A DNA stretch of 64,000 nt, from contig CP065366.1 of the NCBI GenBank assembly GCA_023206055.1, forward strand, positions 930,001 to 994,000, read 5' to 3'. This stretch comes from Vibrio cyclitrophicus. GTDB lineage: Bacteria > Pseudomonadota > Gammaproteobacteria > Enterobacterales > Vibrionaceae. Shown one piece after another: positions 43,963-53,307 of this stretch. A program made the translations under genes and the position numbers. Positions within the stretch are counted from its first letter, which is position 1; every line of letters begins with the position of its first letter. The notes under the pieces were generated by a model that saw only the letters and a list, made by a program, of their open reading frames with translations, searched no databases and was not told the DNA's origin.

Positions 43963-44385
43963 TTACTTAACATCACACGTGATGTTCTTGATTGGTGTTT
44001 CCGAGGTAACAAAACAAACATACGCTTCCGCTTGCTTATTCGGGCCTATTCGAATGTAACCTGCCTTTACTTCATCTTCATCAAACGCCACCGAGTGAGA
44101 TTTTCCCGTTTGGTTGTCGTAAAAGTTCGCTTCAAAATTGTTGTTCATTTGGCTTGCGATACGGTTTCGTGTTGTAGAGGTTGTGAACGTAATATTGGCG
44201 CAGCGCATTGGTGGTTTCTCAGTAACCAAAAACTGTCCGCTTTCTTTATCTAATACACCGCCTTTGGTATCTGGCTGAATGTCTATCGGTTGGAATTGTT
44301 CGATTGTACAAGTTTCTTTGGCTGAGGCTATTGAGGGCATCAGCATCGTGAGGGCTAAAGGGAAAGCAAAAAGTACTGGTTTCAT
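43963..44385 (-). CDS. Small exported protein of unknown function
   Basis: I do not recognise this 140-residue protein. It has a clear signal peptide ending IASA before KETC, so it is probably periplasmic. Three Cys in the mature part (near the N-terminus, in RCANITF and YVCFV) plus one in the C-terminal TCDVK could form two disulfides. The pattern of Asn/Thr-rich beta-like segments suggests a small beta-sandwich. The start at 44385 is chosen because the signal peptide begins there. The frame is open 14 codons further. Confidence 0.65.
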   Translation of the reverse strand: MKPVLFAFPLALTMLMPSIASAKETCTIEQFQPIDIQPDTKGGVLDKESGQFLVTEKPPMRCANITFTTSTTRNRIASQMNNNFEANFYDNQTGKSHSVAFDEDEVKAGYIRIGPNKQAEAYVCFVTSETPIKNITCDVK

Positions 44386-44507
44386 TAGAACAACGCCATA
44401 GGTAAAAAGAGCGAAAGATAATAGCACCGCAATGGTGCTATTAAATGTAAAGATTCTGTTATTAAGGAAATGCTTTTATAACGAGAGCAAAATGAGGTTG
44501 AGCATCG

Positions 44508-45395
44508 TTAGCTTTTTTGGCTAGCCTTAAATTGACATTGGGCTGGTTGGCTTTGTGATTGCTGGATGATACTGAAGCCTTTCTTTTCTAATAACTGTAT
44601 AAGGTTACCTTCTCCAATTAGGTGCAAGGTGCCAACTACTATCAAGTAGTTCCCTATAGGCTTAAGTTTCCAATCATTGGCGGATAGTTTGTTTGCCCAG
44701 TCGATATTGCGATCGGTTAAGAATGCTTTCTCAAGTTCAGGCGACATCTCTGATAGCTCTGAAAAGGCTTCCAGCTTCGCTAAATCACCCGCTTTCCAGC
44801 TTTCAATTAGGCAATGAACTACACGATCAGTTTGGTCAAATTCTTCAAGGCTACTGACTAACCACTCCTTACCGTCGTCCTTTTGTTTTGTCATCAGGTC
44901 TGTTTGAAACTGCAGAGGTTCTAAACTGATCACCGGAACATCTTGGATAGTTGCTTTGTGAGCTAGTGTCGCATCAACGCCGCTGGCGGAGCCATAACCC
45001 AGGTTTTTTAACTGCTGCATCTGTATGGAGAGAGAAGTAGCCCAAGGCGGTGAACTAAGCAGTTGTTGCGTCGGCATGCCCAATGATTTTGATATGTCGG
45101 TTAATAATTGCAGCTGTTCTGCATTGAGTACATCGGCAGTCGTGAGTTTGTTGTGGGGATATACAACGCCACTTGTCTTTGTTATGTCCGTCTCGATAAC
45201 TAATCCGTCACTGTTTTTTAGCGTGTCGGTGATTGCTGACGGAAGTGGGTACATGCTCTCGTCCCCAACGTGTACAGAACCTAAGATAGTGAGTGTCAGT
45301 TCCCCCTTTTTCGCTTGCCAATAAAGTGGCTCGGCGACTGCTTGCCTAGCTGAAAAGGCGAGAACGAATAAAACCATGTACCAGAGTGGACGCAA
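44508..45395 (-). CDS. TraB/GumN family protein
   Basis: This 295-residue protein has a signal peptide ending AVA before EPLYW. It carries the TraB/GumN motifs: LTILGSVHVGDESMYPLP near the N-terminus, the NIDWAN-type motif around RNIDWANKL, and the C-terminal IVVGTLHLIGEGNLIQLL. The family is related to Tiki metalloproteases, and the two GxxH motifs fit that. Bacterial substrates are unknown. It lies 122 nt upstream (in transcription) of the small exported protein. Confidence 0.85.
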   Translation of the reverse strand: MRPLWYMVLFVLAFSARQAVAEPLYWQAKKGELTLTILGSVHVGDESMYPLPSAITDTLKNSDGLVIETDITKTSGVVYPHNKLTTADVLNAEQLQLLTDISKSLGMPTQQLLSSPPWATSLSIQMQQLKNLGYGSASGVDATLAHKATIQDVPVISLEPLQFQTDLMTKQKDDGKEWLVSSLEEFDQTDRVVHCLIESWKAGDLAKLEAFSELSEMSPELEKAFLTDRNIDWANKLSANDWKLKPIGNYLIVVGTLHLIGEGNLIQLLEKKGFSIIQQSQSQPAQCQFKASQKS

Positions 45396-45800
45396 AGGGA
45401 GCTCCTTTAGGAAGAATTAAACTCGTTAAAATCGATTTTGACGGCGTTTTTTAACGGTTTTTTTTGAGAACGATGTCACGTTGTTTGTACGAAAAGTATA
45501 ACAACCCGAACAAACTGTTAAACCTTTCTCTCTATCAACGACACGATTTTATGAAATCCTTTAAAAAGATTGTGATTCAATTCTCAATTTTTACGTCAAA
45601 ATAAAACTGACGGAAGTGCCGTTAATTCTAACTTTATGATTTTTATGTAATTAATTTTATCGCCAATTTTGAGATTTGAAGCTGATCACTTTATTAACTT
45701 GATTTAATTCACGGCAAAAAATAAGCCCATATAGTTTAGCTAACTTTCGAAGCGCTCCAATTTGCTTCTTACTCAATTTTTAAATTTATGGGTGAATACG
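45396..45800. other. Intergenic region between TraB/GumN and chitobiase genes
   Basis: This 405-bp A/T-rich region carries promoters for the divergent genes. The only site I can name is the weak CRP-like sequence at 45675-45690. No small RNA or coding frame is supported. Confidence 0.45.
45675..45690 (+). promoter_or_regulatory. Possible CRP site upstream of chitobiase
   Basis: TTTGA, six bases, TCACT matches the CRP half-sites TGTGA and TCACA with one mismatch each. It lies about 110 bp before the chitobiase start, fitting carbon-source control, but this is only a motif match. Confidence 0.4.
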
Positions 45801-48452
45801 ATGTTGAAGAGAAACTTACTATCTGTAGCGGTACTGGCTGGTTTGACGGGTTGTGCTGTAACGCAAGCACCTGAGCAACAGATTGTTAATGCACTGGCTG
45901 ATAACCTTGATGTGCAATATGAAATCCTAACCAATCACGGTGCGAATGAGGGAATGGCTTGTCAGGACTTAGGCGCAGAGTGGGCATCATGTAATAAAGT
46001 GAACATGACGCTAACTAACGATGGTGAAGCGATTGATTCAAAAGATTGGACCATCTACTTCCACAGTATTCGCCTTATCTTAGATGTTGATAATGAGCAG
46101 TTTAAAATCACTCGCGTAACCGGCGACTTACACAAGCTAGAATCAACAGAAAAATTCGATGGTTTTGCAGCGGGTGAAGAAGTGATTCTGCCATTAACCA
46201 GTGAATACTGGCAACTGTTTGAAACTGACTTTATGCCAGGTGCATTTGTAACAGCACCAAACGCAGAACCTAAGATGATCGCTTCATTGAATACGGAAGA
46301 TGTAGCGTCGTTCGTAACAGGTTTAGAAGGTAACAACCTTAAACGTACACCTGATGACAACAACGTAATGGCTACAGCGGTGACGCGTTTCGAAAAGAAT
46401 GCAGATCTAGCAACGCAAGATGTATCAACAACGCTACTACCAACGCCAATGTCGGTAGAAGCCGGTGAAGGAGCTGTGAGCATTTCTGGTGGTATTGCCC
46501 TACCAAAAGACGCATTCGATGCTGATCAGTTCGCAGCAATTGAAGAACGTGCAGATGTGGTAAACGTAGATGTGAGTGGTGACCTTCCAGTAAGTGTTAC
46601 CGTTGTTCCTACTCAGTTTACGGGTGATTTAGCGAAATCTGGCGCTTATGAACTAAGCATCTCGGAAGAGGGGATTGCGATTAAAGCGTTTGATAAAACA
46701 GGTGCTTTCTACGCAGTTCAGTCTATTTTTGGCCTAATAGACAGTCAGAACGCTGAATCATTACCACAACTGTCGATACAAGATGCGCCACGCTTTGATT
46801 ACCGTGGTGTGATGGTGGATGTTGCTCGAAACTTTCACTCAAAAGATGCCATCCTAGCAACGCTAGACCAAATGGCGGCATACAAGATGAATAAACTGCA
46901 CCTTCACTTAACAGATGATGAAGGTTGGCGTTTAGAAATCCCAGGTTTACCAGAGCTAACGGATGTAGGGTCTAATCGTTGTTTCGATTTGGAAGAGCAA
47001 AGCTGTTTACTGCCTCAGTTAGGTTCAGGTCCAACAACAGACAACTTTGGCTCTGGTTTCTTTAGTAAAGCGGATTACGTCGAGATCTTAAGCTACGCAA
47101 AAGCGCGCAGCATCGAAGTAATCCCAGAAATTGATATGCCAGCACATGCTCGTTCTGCTGTGGTATCGATGGAAGCACGTTACACTCGCCTAATGGCGGA
47201 AGGTAAAGAAGCGGAAGCGAACGAATACCGTCTGATGGATCCACAAGATACATCGAACGTAACCACGGTTCAGTTCTACGATAAGCAAAGCTTCATTAAC
47301 CCATGTATGGAATCTTCAACTCACTTTGTCGATAAAGTGATCTCTGAAGTGGCAGCAATGCACCAAGAAGCGGGTATGCCGCTAACGACTTGGCATTTTG
47401 GCGGCGATGAGGCAAAAAACATCAAGTTAGGCGCTGGCTTACAAGATATTAATGCAGAAGATAAAGTGGCTTGGAAAGGCAACATCGACTTGTCTAAGCA
47501 AGATAAGCCATTCCAACAGTCTCCTCAGTGTCAGTCTTTGATCGCTGATGGTACTGTAAGCGACTTCGGTCACCTGCCAAGTCACTTTGCAGAGCAGGTA
47601 TCTAAGATTGTTGCTGATAAAGGTATCCCTCACTTCCAAGCATGGCAAGATGGCCTGAAATACAGCGAAGGCGAGAAAGCATTTGCGACAGAGAGCACTC
47701 GCGTGAACTTCTGGGACGTTCTTTACTGGGGCGGTACTTCATCAGTATACGATTGGTCAGCAAAAGGGTATGACGTGATTGTTTCTAACCCAGACTACGT
47801 ATACATGGATATGCCATACGAAGTTGATGCTGCAGAGCGCGGTTACTACTGGGCAACACGTGCAACCGATACACGTAAGATGTTTGGCTTTGCACCAGAA
47901 AACATGCCACAAAACGCAGAAACATCATTAGACCGTGACGGCAATGGTTTCTCTGGTAAAGGCGAGATTGAAGCGAAACCTTTCTACGGTTTGTCTGCAC
48001 AACTTTGGTCTGAAACAGTACGTACCGACGAGCAGTATGAATACATGGTGTTCCCTCGCGTATTGGCAGCAGCAGAGCGTGCATGGCACAGAGCGGATTG
48101 GGAAAACGACTACAAAGTGGGCGTTGAATATTCTCAAGATACTGACTTAGTGAATAAGCAGGCTCTAAACAGCGACTTTAATCGCTTCGCGAATATTGTT
48201 GGTCAGCGTGAACTGGCTAAGCTTGAGAAAGCAGGCATTGATTATCGACTACCAGTACCGGGCGCTCAGGTTGTGGATGGCAAGCTAGCGATGAACGTTC
48301 AATTTCCAGGCGTAGAGCTGCAATACTCTGCTGATGGCGAAAACTGGTTAACGTATGACGAGCAACAACGTCCATCGGTTTCTGGCGAAACTTACATCCG
48401 CTCTATCTCTGAAAGTGGCGAGAAAGTAAGTCGAGTAACCTCAGTTAAATAA
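45801..48452 (+). CDS. chb: Chitobiase (beta-N-acetylhexosaminidase, GH20 lipoprotein)
   Basis: Chitobiase splits N,N'-diacetylchitobiose into GlcNAc at the cell surface. The 883-residue precursor has lipobox LTGCAV, an N-terminal carbohydrate-binding CHB_HEX domain and a GH20-B domain. The catalytic GH20 barrel carries the general acid pair D-E in HFGGDEAKN, and a C-terminal Ig-like domain follows. It is highly similar to the Vibrio harveyi chitobiase (also about 883 residues). The start at 45801 is chosen because the signal peptide begins there, while the frame extends 13 codons upstream. A terminator follows. Confidence 0.95.
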   Translation: MLKRNLLSVAVLAGLTGCAVTQAPEQQIVNALADNLDVQYEILTNHGANEGMACQDLGAEWASCNKVNMTLTNDGEAIDSKDWTIYFHSIRLILDVDNEQFKITRVTGDLHKLESTEKFDGFAAGEEVILPLTSEYWQLFETDFMPGAFVTAPNAEPKMIASLNTEDVASFVTGLEGNNLKRTPDDNNVMATAVTRFEKNADLATQDVSTTLLPTPMSVEAGEGAVSISGGIALPKDAFDADQFAAIEERADVVNVDVSGDLPVSVTVVPTQFTGDLAKSGAYELSISEEGIAIKAFDKTGAFYAVQSIFGLIDSQNAESLPQLSIQDAPRFDYRGVMVDVARNFHSKDAILATLDQMAAYKMNKLHLHLTDDEGWRLEIPGLPELTDVGSNRCFDLEEQSCLLPQLGSGPTTDNFGSGFFSKADYVEILSYAKARSIEVIPEIDMPAHARSAVVSMEARYTRLMAEGKEAEANEYRLMDPQDTSNVTTVQFYDKQSFINPCMESSTHFVDKVISEVAAMHQEAGMPLTTWHFGGDEAKNIKLGAGLQDINAEDKVAWKGNIDLSKQDKPFQQSPQCQSLIADGTVSDFGHLPSHFAEQVSKIVADKGIPHFQAWQDGLKYSEGEKAFATESTRVNFWDVLYWGGTSSVYDWSAKGYDVIVSNPDYVYMDMPYEVDAAERGYYWATRATDTRKMFGFAPENMPQNAETSLDRDGNGFSGKGEIEAKPFYGLSAQLWSETVRTDEQYEYMVFPRVLAAAERAWHRADWENDYKVGVEYSQDTDLVNKQALNSDFNRFANIVGQRELAKLEKAGIDYRLPVPGAQVVDGKLAMNVQFPGVELQYSADGENWLTYDEQQRPSVSGETYIRSISESGEKVSRVTSVK

Positions 48453-48473
48453 TAGATAAGCAACATTAATAGA

Positions 48474-48527
48474 AGAGCTCCCTCGTTATTATCTTACTCA
48501 AGGTAAAAAGTGGGAGCTCTTTTTGTT
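48474..48527 (+). terminator. Terminator after chitobiase
   Basis: The stem AGAGCTCCC / GGGAGCTCT closes a 29-nt loop and is followed by TTTTGTTTG. Confidence 0.8.
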
Positions 48528-48829
48528 TGCTGCGAATTAGGCTCTCATCCAAAACGGAAACATATAGAAACCGTCTTGGTTTATAACGTCAACAATGCAC
48601 ATAAAGAGAGGTTCATCGCAAAAGTGACGCACTTCTCATTATTCTCTTCAAAAAATAAGTCCTTCATAAAAAACTCTAAATCAAATGTGATTCAACCTAC
48701 CGAATCTAATTTTGCACCGTAAAATAATGTGATCCCGATCTGTGCATTTTTCCATCTTGAGTTTTTTATCAATTTTTATGTTTTTAAGTAATTGATTTTA
48801 ATGCATTAAATAACTTGTTCTTTTTTGAT

Positions 48830-48845
48830 AGTGAGAGAGATCACT
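48830..48845 (+). promoter_or_regulatory. Candidate CRP site upstream of the porin
   Basis: AGTGAGAGAGATCACT has perfect dyad half-sites AGTGA/TCACT spaced by six bases. Each differs from the CRP consensus TGTGA/TCACA by one base. It lies 143 bp before the porin ATG. Confidence 0.6.
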
Positions 48846-48988
48846 CTGCCCACTCTTTTATTTTGAAACGCAAATTAATTCGAGCAACATAGATTTCATG
48901 CCAGGGAGGCGACCAACTACTCAAGCGGTGAAGGTGAATGATGTACCGAAGATATGCCGCTGAAAAAATCAAACTAAGGCAGTTTACT

Positions 48989-49681
48989 ATGAAAAAAATT
49001 ATCGCTCTAAGTGCTCTTTCTTTTGCTTTCGCTTCTAGTGCTTTTGCTGGTTCTTCTTACGTAACAGGTAACATCCAAATTCACGATGACGGCCGTATCC
49101 ACGGTTCTGATATGACTTCTACGCTAGAAGCCGGTCACACGTTTGACAACTCTCTAGGCGGCTTCACGGTTTACTCTGAGTTTGATGGTATTCAACTGGG
49201 TAAACTTGAATCTGAAAATGGCGGTGCAGGTAATACTACTCCTGGCATCACTGTAGGTGGTGAGCAATCTTTCAACATTACTGACAACCTATGGGTTGCT
49301 GCTGGTTACCAACACCTATTCTCTGCGGGTGAGAGCATTCAGTTCCGTCCACTGGTTAAGATCGGTTACAACTTCGATAACGGTATCTCTATTAGCAACC
49401 GTACTCGTGCACACATCGATGATACTTCTGCTGATGCTGACACAGACTACCGCATGGATAACCGCATTGCTTACACAGTGAATGCTGACCTAGCGCTTAG
49501 CTACAACAACGTATACATGATTGATGCTGAAGCGATGGACCATGAGTTACGTGCAACATGGACCCGTCAAGGCGTTCAACCTTACTTTGAGTTCCGTAGC
49601 CAAGCTAACGGCGTAGACTTCGCAAACGGCGATTCTAAGCAGAACAACGCATTCGTATTCGGTGCTTCTTACGGCTTCTAA
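48989..49681 (+). CDS. KdgM/NanC-type small outer-membrane porin
   Basis: This 230-residue precursor has a signal peptide ending AFA before GSSYVTG. The mature protein of ~210 residues alternates polar and hydrophobic residues throughout and ends in a terminal Phe (FGASYGF), the outer-membrane beta-barrel signature. Size and strand pattern fit the 12-stranded KdgM/NanC/OmpL family of oligosaccharide porins. The cargo cannot be told. The ATG at 48989 follows a TAAGG site at 48975-48979. Translation from an earlier in-frame ATG is unlikely because it would disrupt the signal peptide. Confidence 0.72.
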   Translation: MKKIIALSALSFAFASSAFAGSSYVTGNIQIHDDGRIHGSDMTSTLEAGHTFDNSLGGFTVYSEFDGIQLGKLESENGGAGNTTPGITVGGEQSFNITDNLWVAAGYQHLFSAGESIQFRPLVKIGYNFDNGISISNRTRAHIDDTSADADTDYRMDNRIAYTVNADLALSYNNVYMIDAEAMDHELRATWTRQGVQPYFEFRSQANGVDFANGDSKQNNAFVFGASYGF

Positions 49682-49830
49682 GCGGATTTATTTGGCGGTT
49701 TAGTCAATGAGACTATTCGCGAAATAGCTTTTTTGCCAAAGCACTTCCTTCGTGAATGAGCGAGGGAATTAAGCGGCACTAACAGCCCGGTTAGTGTTGC
49801 GACAAGATTTGCTTTACTGTCCAAAAGCAA

Positions 49831-49888
49831 AGAGCCTAGCAAGTAAACCACAGTCTTGGGTTTGCTTAATACTAGGCTCTATTTTTAT
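49831..49888 (+). terminator. Terminator after the porin gene
   Basis: The 9-bp stem AGAGCCTAG / CTAGGCTCT, with further inner pairing, is followed by ATTTTTATGTTTT. It also lies between the convergent porin and DUF411 genes. Confidence 0.78.
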
Positions 49889-49919
49889 GTTTTAATTTCT
49901 CTCTAAATGTTCGTGTACT

Positions 49920-50360
49920 TTAGTTGCCTTTATAGTGACGGTATTCAAACACCTGACCTTTCTCGTTAAACGCATATACAGAGTACTCGTCTTTCTTATC
50001 GCCATGCTCCATGCCCGGAGAACCCATAGGCATGCCAGGAACAGCCAAGCCAATCGCATTACGTGGTGGGTTTTCTAAAAAGGCTTTCACGTCTTCTGCT
50101 GGAATGTGTCCTTCAAATACGTAACCGTCGATCTCTGCCGTGTGGCAAGAGGCTAGCTCTTGTGTTACCCCTAGCTTTTGCTTGATTGGATTCATGTCAT
50201 CGTGGAGTTTCTCTGTCACATCGAACCCAGCATCTCGCATATGTTCAGTCCATTCTGTGCAGCAGCCGCAGTATGGAGATTTGTGGTTTAGAACATCAGT
50301 AGCTAAAGCCTGTCCTGAAATTGCAGCGAGTGCTGTAAGAGTCATAACTTTACGAATCAT
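49920..50360 (-). CDS. DUF411 metal-binding periplasmic protein
   Basis: This 146-residue protein has a signal peptide ending ALA before TDVLN. Its metal site is formed by CGCC near the mature N-terminus and CHTAEIDGYVFEGHIP further on. DUF411 proteins are copper-associated and often travel with copper export genes. The ATG at 50360 has GAGG six bases upstream and overlaps the copA stop region by 11 nt, so it is co-transcribed and coupled with copA. An ATG four codons earlier contains the ribosome-binding site itself. Confidence 0.88.
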   Translation of the reverse strand: MIRKVMTLTALAAISGQALATDVLNHKSPYCGCCTEWTEHMRDAGFDVTEKLHDDMNPIKQKLGVTQELASCHTAEIDGYVFEGHIPAEDVKAFLENPPRNAIGLAVPGMPMGSPGMEHGDKKDEYSVYAFNEKGQVFEYRHYKGN

Positions 50361-53100
50361 GGTTAACCTCATGAATATGGTTTTTATTGATATTAGAATG
50401 AGTGGGCTTGAACAATCTCAACCTGTTGGCATTGCTCACTACCGTAATTGACGACATCGCCATCGCTGCGCCTGCAACTACTGGGCTTAGCAAAAATCCG
50501 AAAAACGGATAGAGCACACCGGCCGCGATAGGAATACCAAGCGAGTTGTAGATGAAGGCTCCAAAGAGGTTTTGCTTCATGTTTCTCACGGTTGCTTGGG
50601 ACAGCTCTATCGCGTTACTGACAGATAAGGGCGACGAGTTGAGGAGTGTCATTTGCGCACTTTCAATCGCGACATCACTGCCACTGCCCATTGCGATACC
50701 TATATCAGCTTGAGCAAGCGCTGGCGCATCGTTAATGCCATCTCCAACCATAGCCACACTCTTATATTGTTGTTGAAGCTGAACAATATGCTGAGCTTTC
50801 TGCTCTGGTAACACTTCCGAGATAACCTCATCGATACCTACGCTTTTGCCAATCGCTTGAGCAACAGAATCGTTGTCGCCAGTGAGTAGCACGGTGTGAA
50901 TTCCGGCGGATTTTAGTTGAGCAATGGCTTGTTTGCTATCTATTTTTAATGCGTCTGAAATGCCTAAGATGCCTTCCAGTTTTTGGTCGATGACTACGAA
51001 GATGGGTGTCCATGCTTGTGTACGACAAAGCTCGATAAAGTCTGTGCCAATTTCAGTCTCAATTCCGAGTTGGGAGAGGTACTTAAGTGAGCCGACTTGA
51101 ACGTTTTTGCCGTTAATTATTGCTTGTACGCCAAGGCCTCGTTGATTTTCGAACTCGCTATGAGGTAGTGCTGAAACTTGTAAGCTCTCTGCATATTGGC
51201 AAACGGCTTTAGCTAATGGGTGTTCTGACCCTACCTCTACCGAATAGGCGTAAGCCAGAAGTTCTTGCTCTGGTAAATCGCCATAAAAGGCTTGCTGAAC
51301 GGTTGGCTTGCCTTGGGTTAAGGTGCCCGTTTTATCAAACACGACAGCATCGATTTTGCTTGCAGATTGCAACACATCGGCATCTTTGATCAGAACGCCA
51401 AACTCAGCCGCTTTACCTACGCCAACAGTAATCGAAAGCGGTGTGGCTAGGCCCAAGGCACATGGACAAGCGATGATCAGCACGGTAGTCGATACTACGA
51501 GCATATAACTGGCGCTAGGTTGTGGGCCAACAAAAAACCAAACTAGGGCGGCAATAGCTGCGATAGCGACCACAACCGGAACGAAAATAGCTGAGATGGA
51601 GTCTGCAAGCTTAGCAATCGCAGGCTTGCTGCTTTGTGCTTGGCGAACCATCTGAATGATTCGAGCCAACATGGTGCTTGAGCCAATCCCAGTTGCTTCA
51701 ATGATTAAGCTGCCATCACCATTAATGGTTCCTGCTGAAACACCATCATTAATCGATTTAACGTTGGGAAGCGGTTCGCCAGTCAGCATCGATTCATCGA
51801 TATAAGATTCACCTGATATCACGACACCATCAACCGGCACTTTCTCTCCCGGCTTCACTCGAACTTGCATGCCGACTTGAATAGCTTCTACAGCGATGGT
51901 TTGCTCTTGGCCATCGACGATAACCACCGCTTTTTGAGGCTGTAAGTTTATCAGCGCCTGTAAAGACTTAGTGGTGCGTGCTTTGGCTTTGGCTTCAATG
52001 TAGTGACCCAAAGAAATAAGGCCAACAATCATTGCACTCGCTTCAAAATAGACATGACGAGAGGCTTCAGGAAACCACGAAGGAATAAGCACAACCAACA
52101 TTGAGTAGAACCATGCTGCGCCTGTACCCAAAGCAACTAACGTATCCATGGTCGCACGCTTGTGCATCAGTGATTGCCAAGCATTCGTGAAGAAGCTGCG
52201 TCCTGAAGTCGCAAGCAGTATCAAACAAATGACACCAACTAAGCCCCAAGCCAGTTGATCGTTAAATGTAGCAATGGTCATGCTGCCACCGAACAAACCC
52301 CACGCCATCAGCGGAGCGCCGATAATCAGTGCGCTTACTGAGTTTCTAAGGAAGGCTTGTTGGGTACGAAGTTGCTGTTCTTGTTGTTTTTGCTGTTGAG
52401 TCGCCGCATCGTCGACAAACTCGGCGCCATAACCCGCGGCTTTCACCGATTCTATTAGAGCGTTTTCAATGATGTCTCTTGTTTGAGAGGTGAAAACCAA
52501 GGCTGTCTGCTCAGCGAGATTGATCTGTGCTTGGTCGACGAATTCATTCTTTTTCAACGCTTTTTCTACTGAAGAAACACAACTCGCACACGTCATCCCT
52601 TCAAGCACAAGGTGATAGGTATATTGACTGGCAACGGGCTTAGTTTGTGCCGTTTCTGTAGACGCTGGTTTTTTATCTTCTTCTGAATTTGAACTCTGTG
52701 AGAGCTCATTGGATTTAGAGTAGGGAGCCGCGTGATAACCCACGCTTTCGATCAACTCAATAAGCTCGGGTTCTGAAAGCAGAGTAACCAAGGACAATTC
52801 ATGTTTGCTGACTTCTAGGTCTGAGATTTGCTCGGTTTGTTCAAGTGCTTGAGTCAGCTTGCTCACACACTTACCACAGCTGAGCCCTGATAACGAGAGG
52901 TGCAGCTTGTTACCCATAGAATAGCCAAGCGTTGCCAGCTTCTCGTTGAGTTGAGCGTAATTCGATGGAGTCGAAATATCGATGTACGTCGGCGATATGT
53001 CAGTGATCGTCGTATTCTCTAGAACATCAAAAAGTGCCCGAACTTTCTTCGCACACCCCATGCAATTAAGGCCGTTAAGCGCAGTTGTGTAATGGTTCAT
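50350..53100 (-). CDS. copA: Copper-exporting P1B-type ATPase CopA with three HMA domains
   Basis: CopA pumps Cu+ from the cytoplasm. The 916-residue protein has three N-terminal heavy-metal domains with CxxC motifs: CMGC at residues 13-16, CGKC near 80 and CASC near 175. Eight TM helices follow, with CPC (ACPCALGLATP), the DKTGT phosphorylation site, the SEHPLAKA motif, and GDGINDAPAL. The YN and MxxSS membrane motifs that define Cu+ transport are present. The ATG at 53100 is used: GGAG is seven bases upstream, and earlier in-frame starts would fall inside the CueR-type promoter. Confidence 0.96.
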   Translation of the reverse strand: MNHYTTALNGLNCMGCAKKVRALFDVLENTTITDISPTYIDISTPSNYAQLNEKLATLGYSMGNKLHLSLSGLSCGKCVSKLTQALEQTEQISDLEVSKHELSLVTLLSEPELIELIESVGYHAAPYSKSNELSQSSNSEEDKKPASTETAQTKPVASQYTYHLVLEGMTCASCVSSVEKALKKNEFVDQAQINLAEQTALVFTSQTRDIIENALIESVKAAGYGAEFVDDAATQQQKQQEQQLRTQQAFLRNSVSALIIGAPLMAWGLFGGSMTIATFNDQLAWGLVGVICLILLATSGRSFFTNAWQSLMHKRATMDTLVALGTGAAWFYSMLVVLIPSWFPEASRHVYFEASAMIVGLISLGHYIEAKAKARTTKSLQALINLQPQKAVVIVDGQEQTIAVEAIQVGMQVRVKPGEKVPVDGVVISGESYIDESMLTGEPLPNVKSINDGVSAGTINGDGSLIIEATGIGSSTMLARIIQMVRQAQSSKPAIAKLADSISAIFVPVVVAIAAIAALVWFFVGPQPSASYMLVVSTTVLIIACPCALGLATPLSITVGVGKAAEFGVLIKDADVLQSASKIDAVVFDKTGTLTQGKPTVQQAFYGDLPEQELLAYAYSVEVGSEHPLAKAVCQYAESLQVSALPHSEFENQRGLGVQAIINGKNVQVGSLKYLSQLGIETEIGTDFIELCRTQAWTPIFVVIDQKLEGILGISDALKIDSKQAIAQLKSAGIHTVLLTGDNDSVAQAIGKSVGIDEVISEVLPEQKAQHIVQLQQQYKSVAMVGDGINDAPALAQADIGIAMGSGSDVAIESAQMTLLNSSPLSVSNAIELSQATVRNMKQNLFGAFIYNSLGIPIAAGVLYPFFGFLLSPVVAGAAMAMSSITVVSNANRLRLFKPTHSNINKNHIHEVNHDS

Positions 53101-53128
53101 ACCGATACTCCAATTCTCATCTACGTCT

Positions 53129-53159
53129 AACATAAACCTTCCCGTAAGGGTAAGGTCAA
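53129..53159 (-). promoter_or_regulatory. CueR-type copper-responsive promoter of copA
   Basis: On the minus strand: -35 TTGACC, a 19-bp spacer and -10 TATGTT. The overlong spacer is the hallmark of MerR-family promoters. The spacer carries a 21-bp near-dyad (53136-53156) with ACCTT and AAGGT ends, as in CueR operators of copA genes. The regulator itself is not in this window. Confidence 0.9.
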
Positions 53160-53279
53160 ACATAAATTCAAGAATTTGATCTCAGTAGTGTGTTAGCTGG
53201 TGGGTTCAATTTTTGAATGGGAGGGGGAATAAAGGATCCGCGGCTATAATCTACTGGTTAGAGCTCTAGATTCGCTGCT

Positions 53280-53307
53280 TTGAAGGCGGAATTCGGCTTT
53301 CTATAAT
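53280..53307 (+). promoter_or_regulatory. Probable gltX promoter
   Basis: -35 TTGAAG, a 16-nt spacer, and a perfect -10 TATAAT. It lies 156 bp before the gltX ATG. Confidence 0.65.

Larger units (their letters stand above)
48453..48988 (+). other. Intergenic region chb-porin
   Basis: These 536 bp hold the chb terminator, an A/T-rich stretch and the porin promoter region with a CRP-like dyad at 48830-48845. The ~100-nt segment just before the porin ATG may be a transcribed leader. No other coding frame is convincing. Confidence 0.5.

Noticed and set aside
43927..44253. 108-codon plus-strand frame
   Set aside because: It is antisense to the small exported protein, which has a clear signal peptide and better coding character.
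48510..48722. 70-codon frame downstream of chitobiase
   Set aside because: It starts inside the chb terminator stem and has no ribosome-binding site or recognised domain.
53101..53163. 21-codon N-terminal extension of copA
   Set aside because: It lies over the CueR-type -10, spacer and -35, so it would precede the transcription start.
53245..53250. Another TATAAT sequence before gltX
   Set aside because: No -35 element is found at a suitable distance, unlike the TATAAT at 53302.
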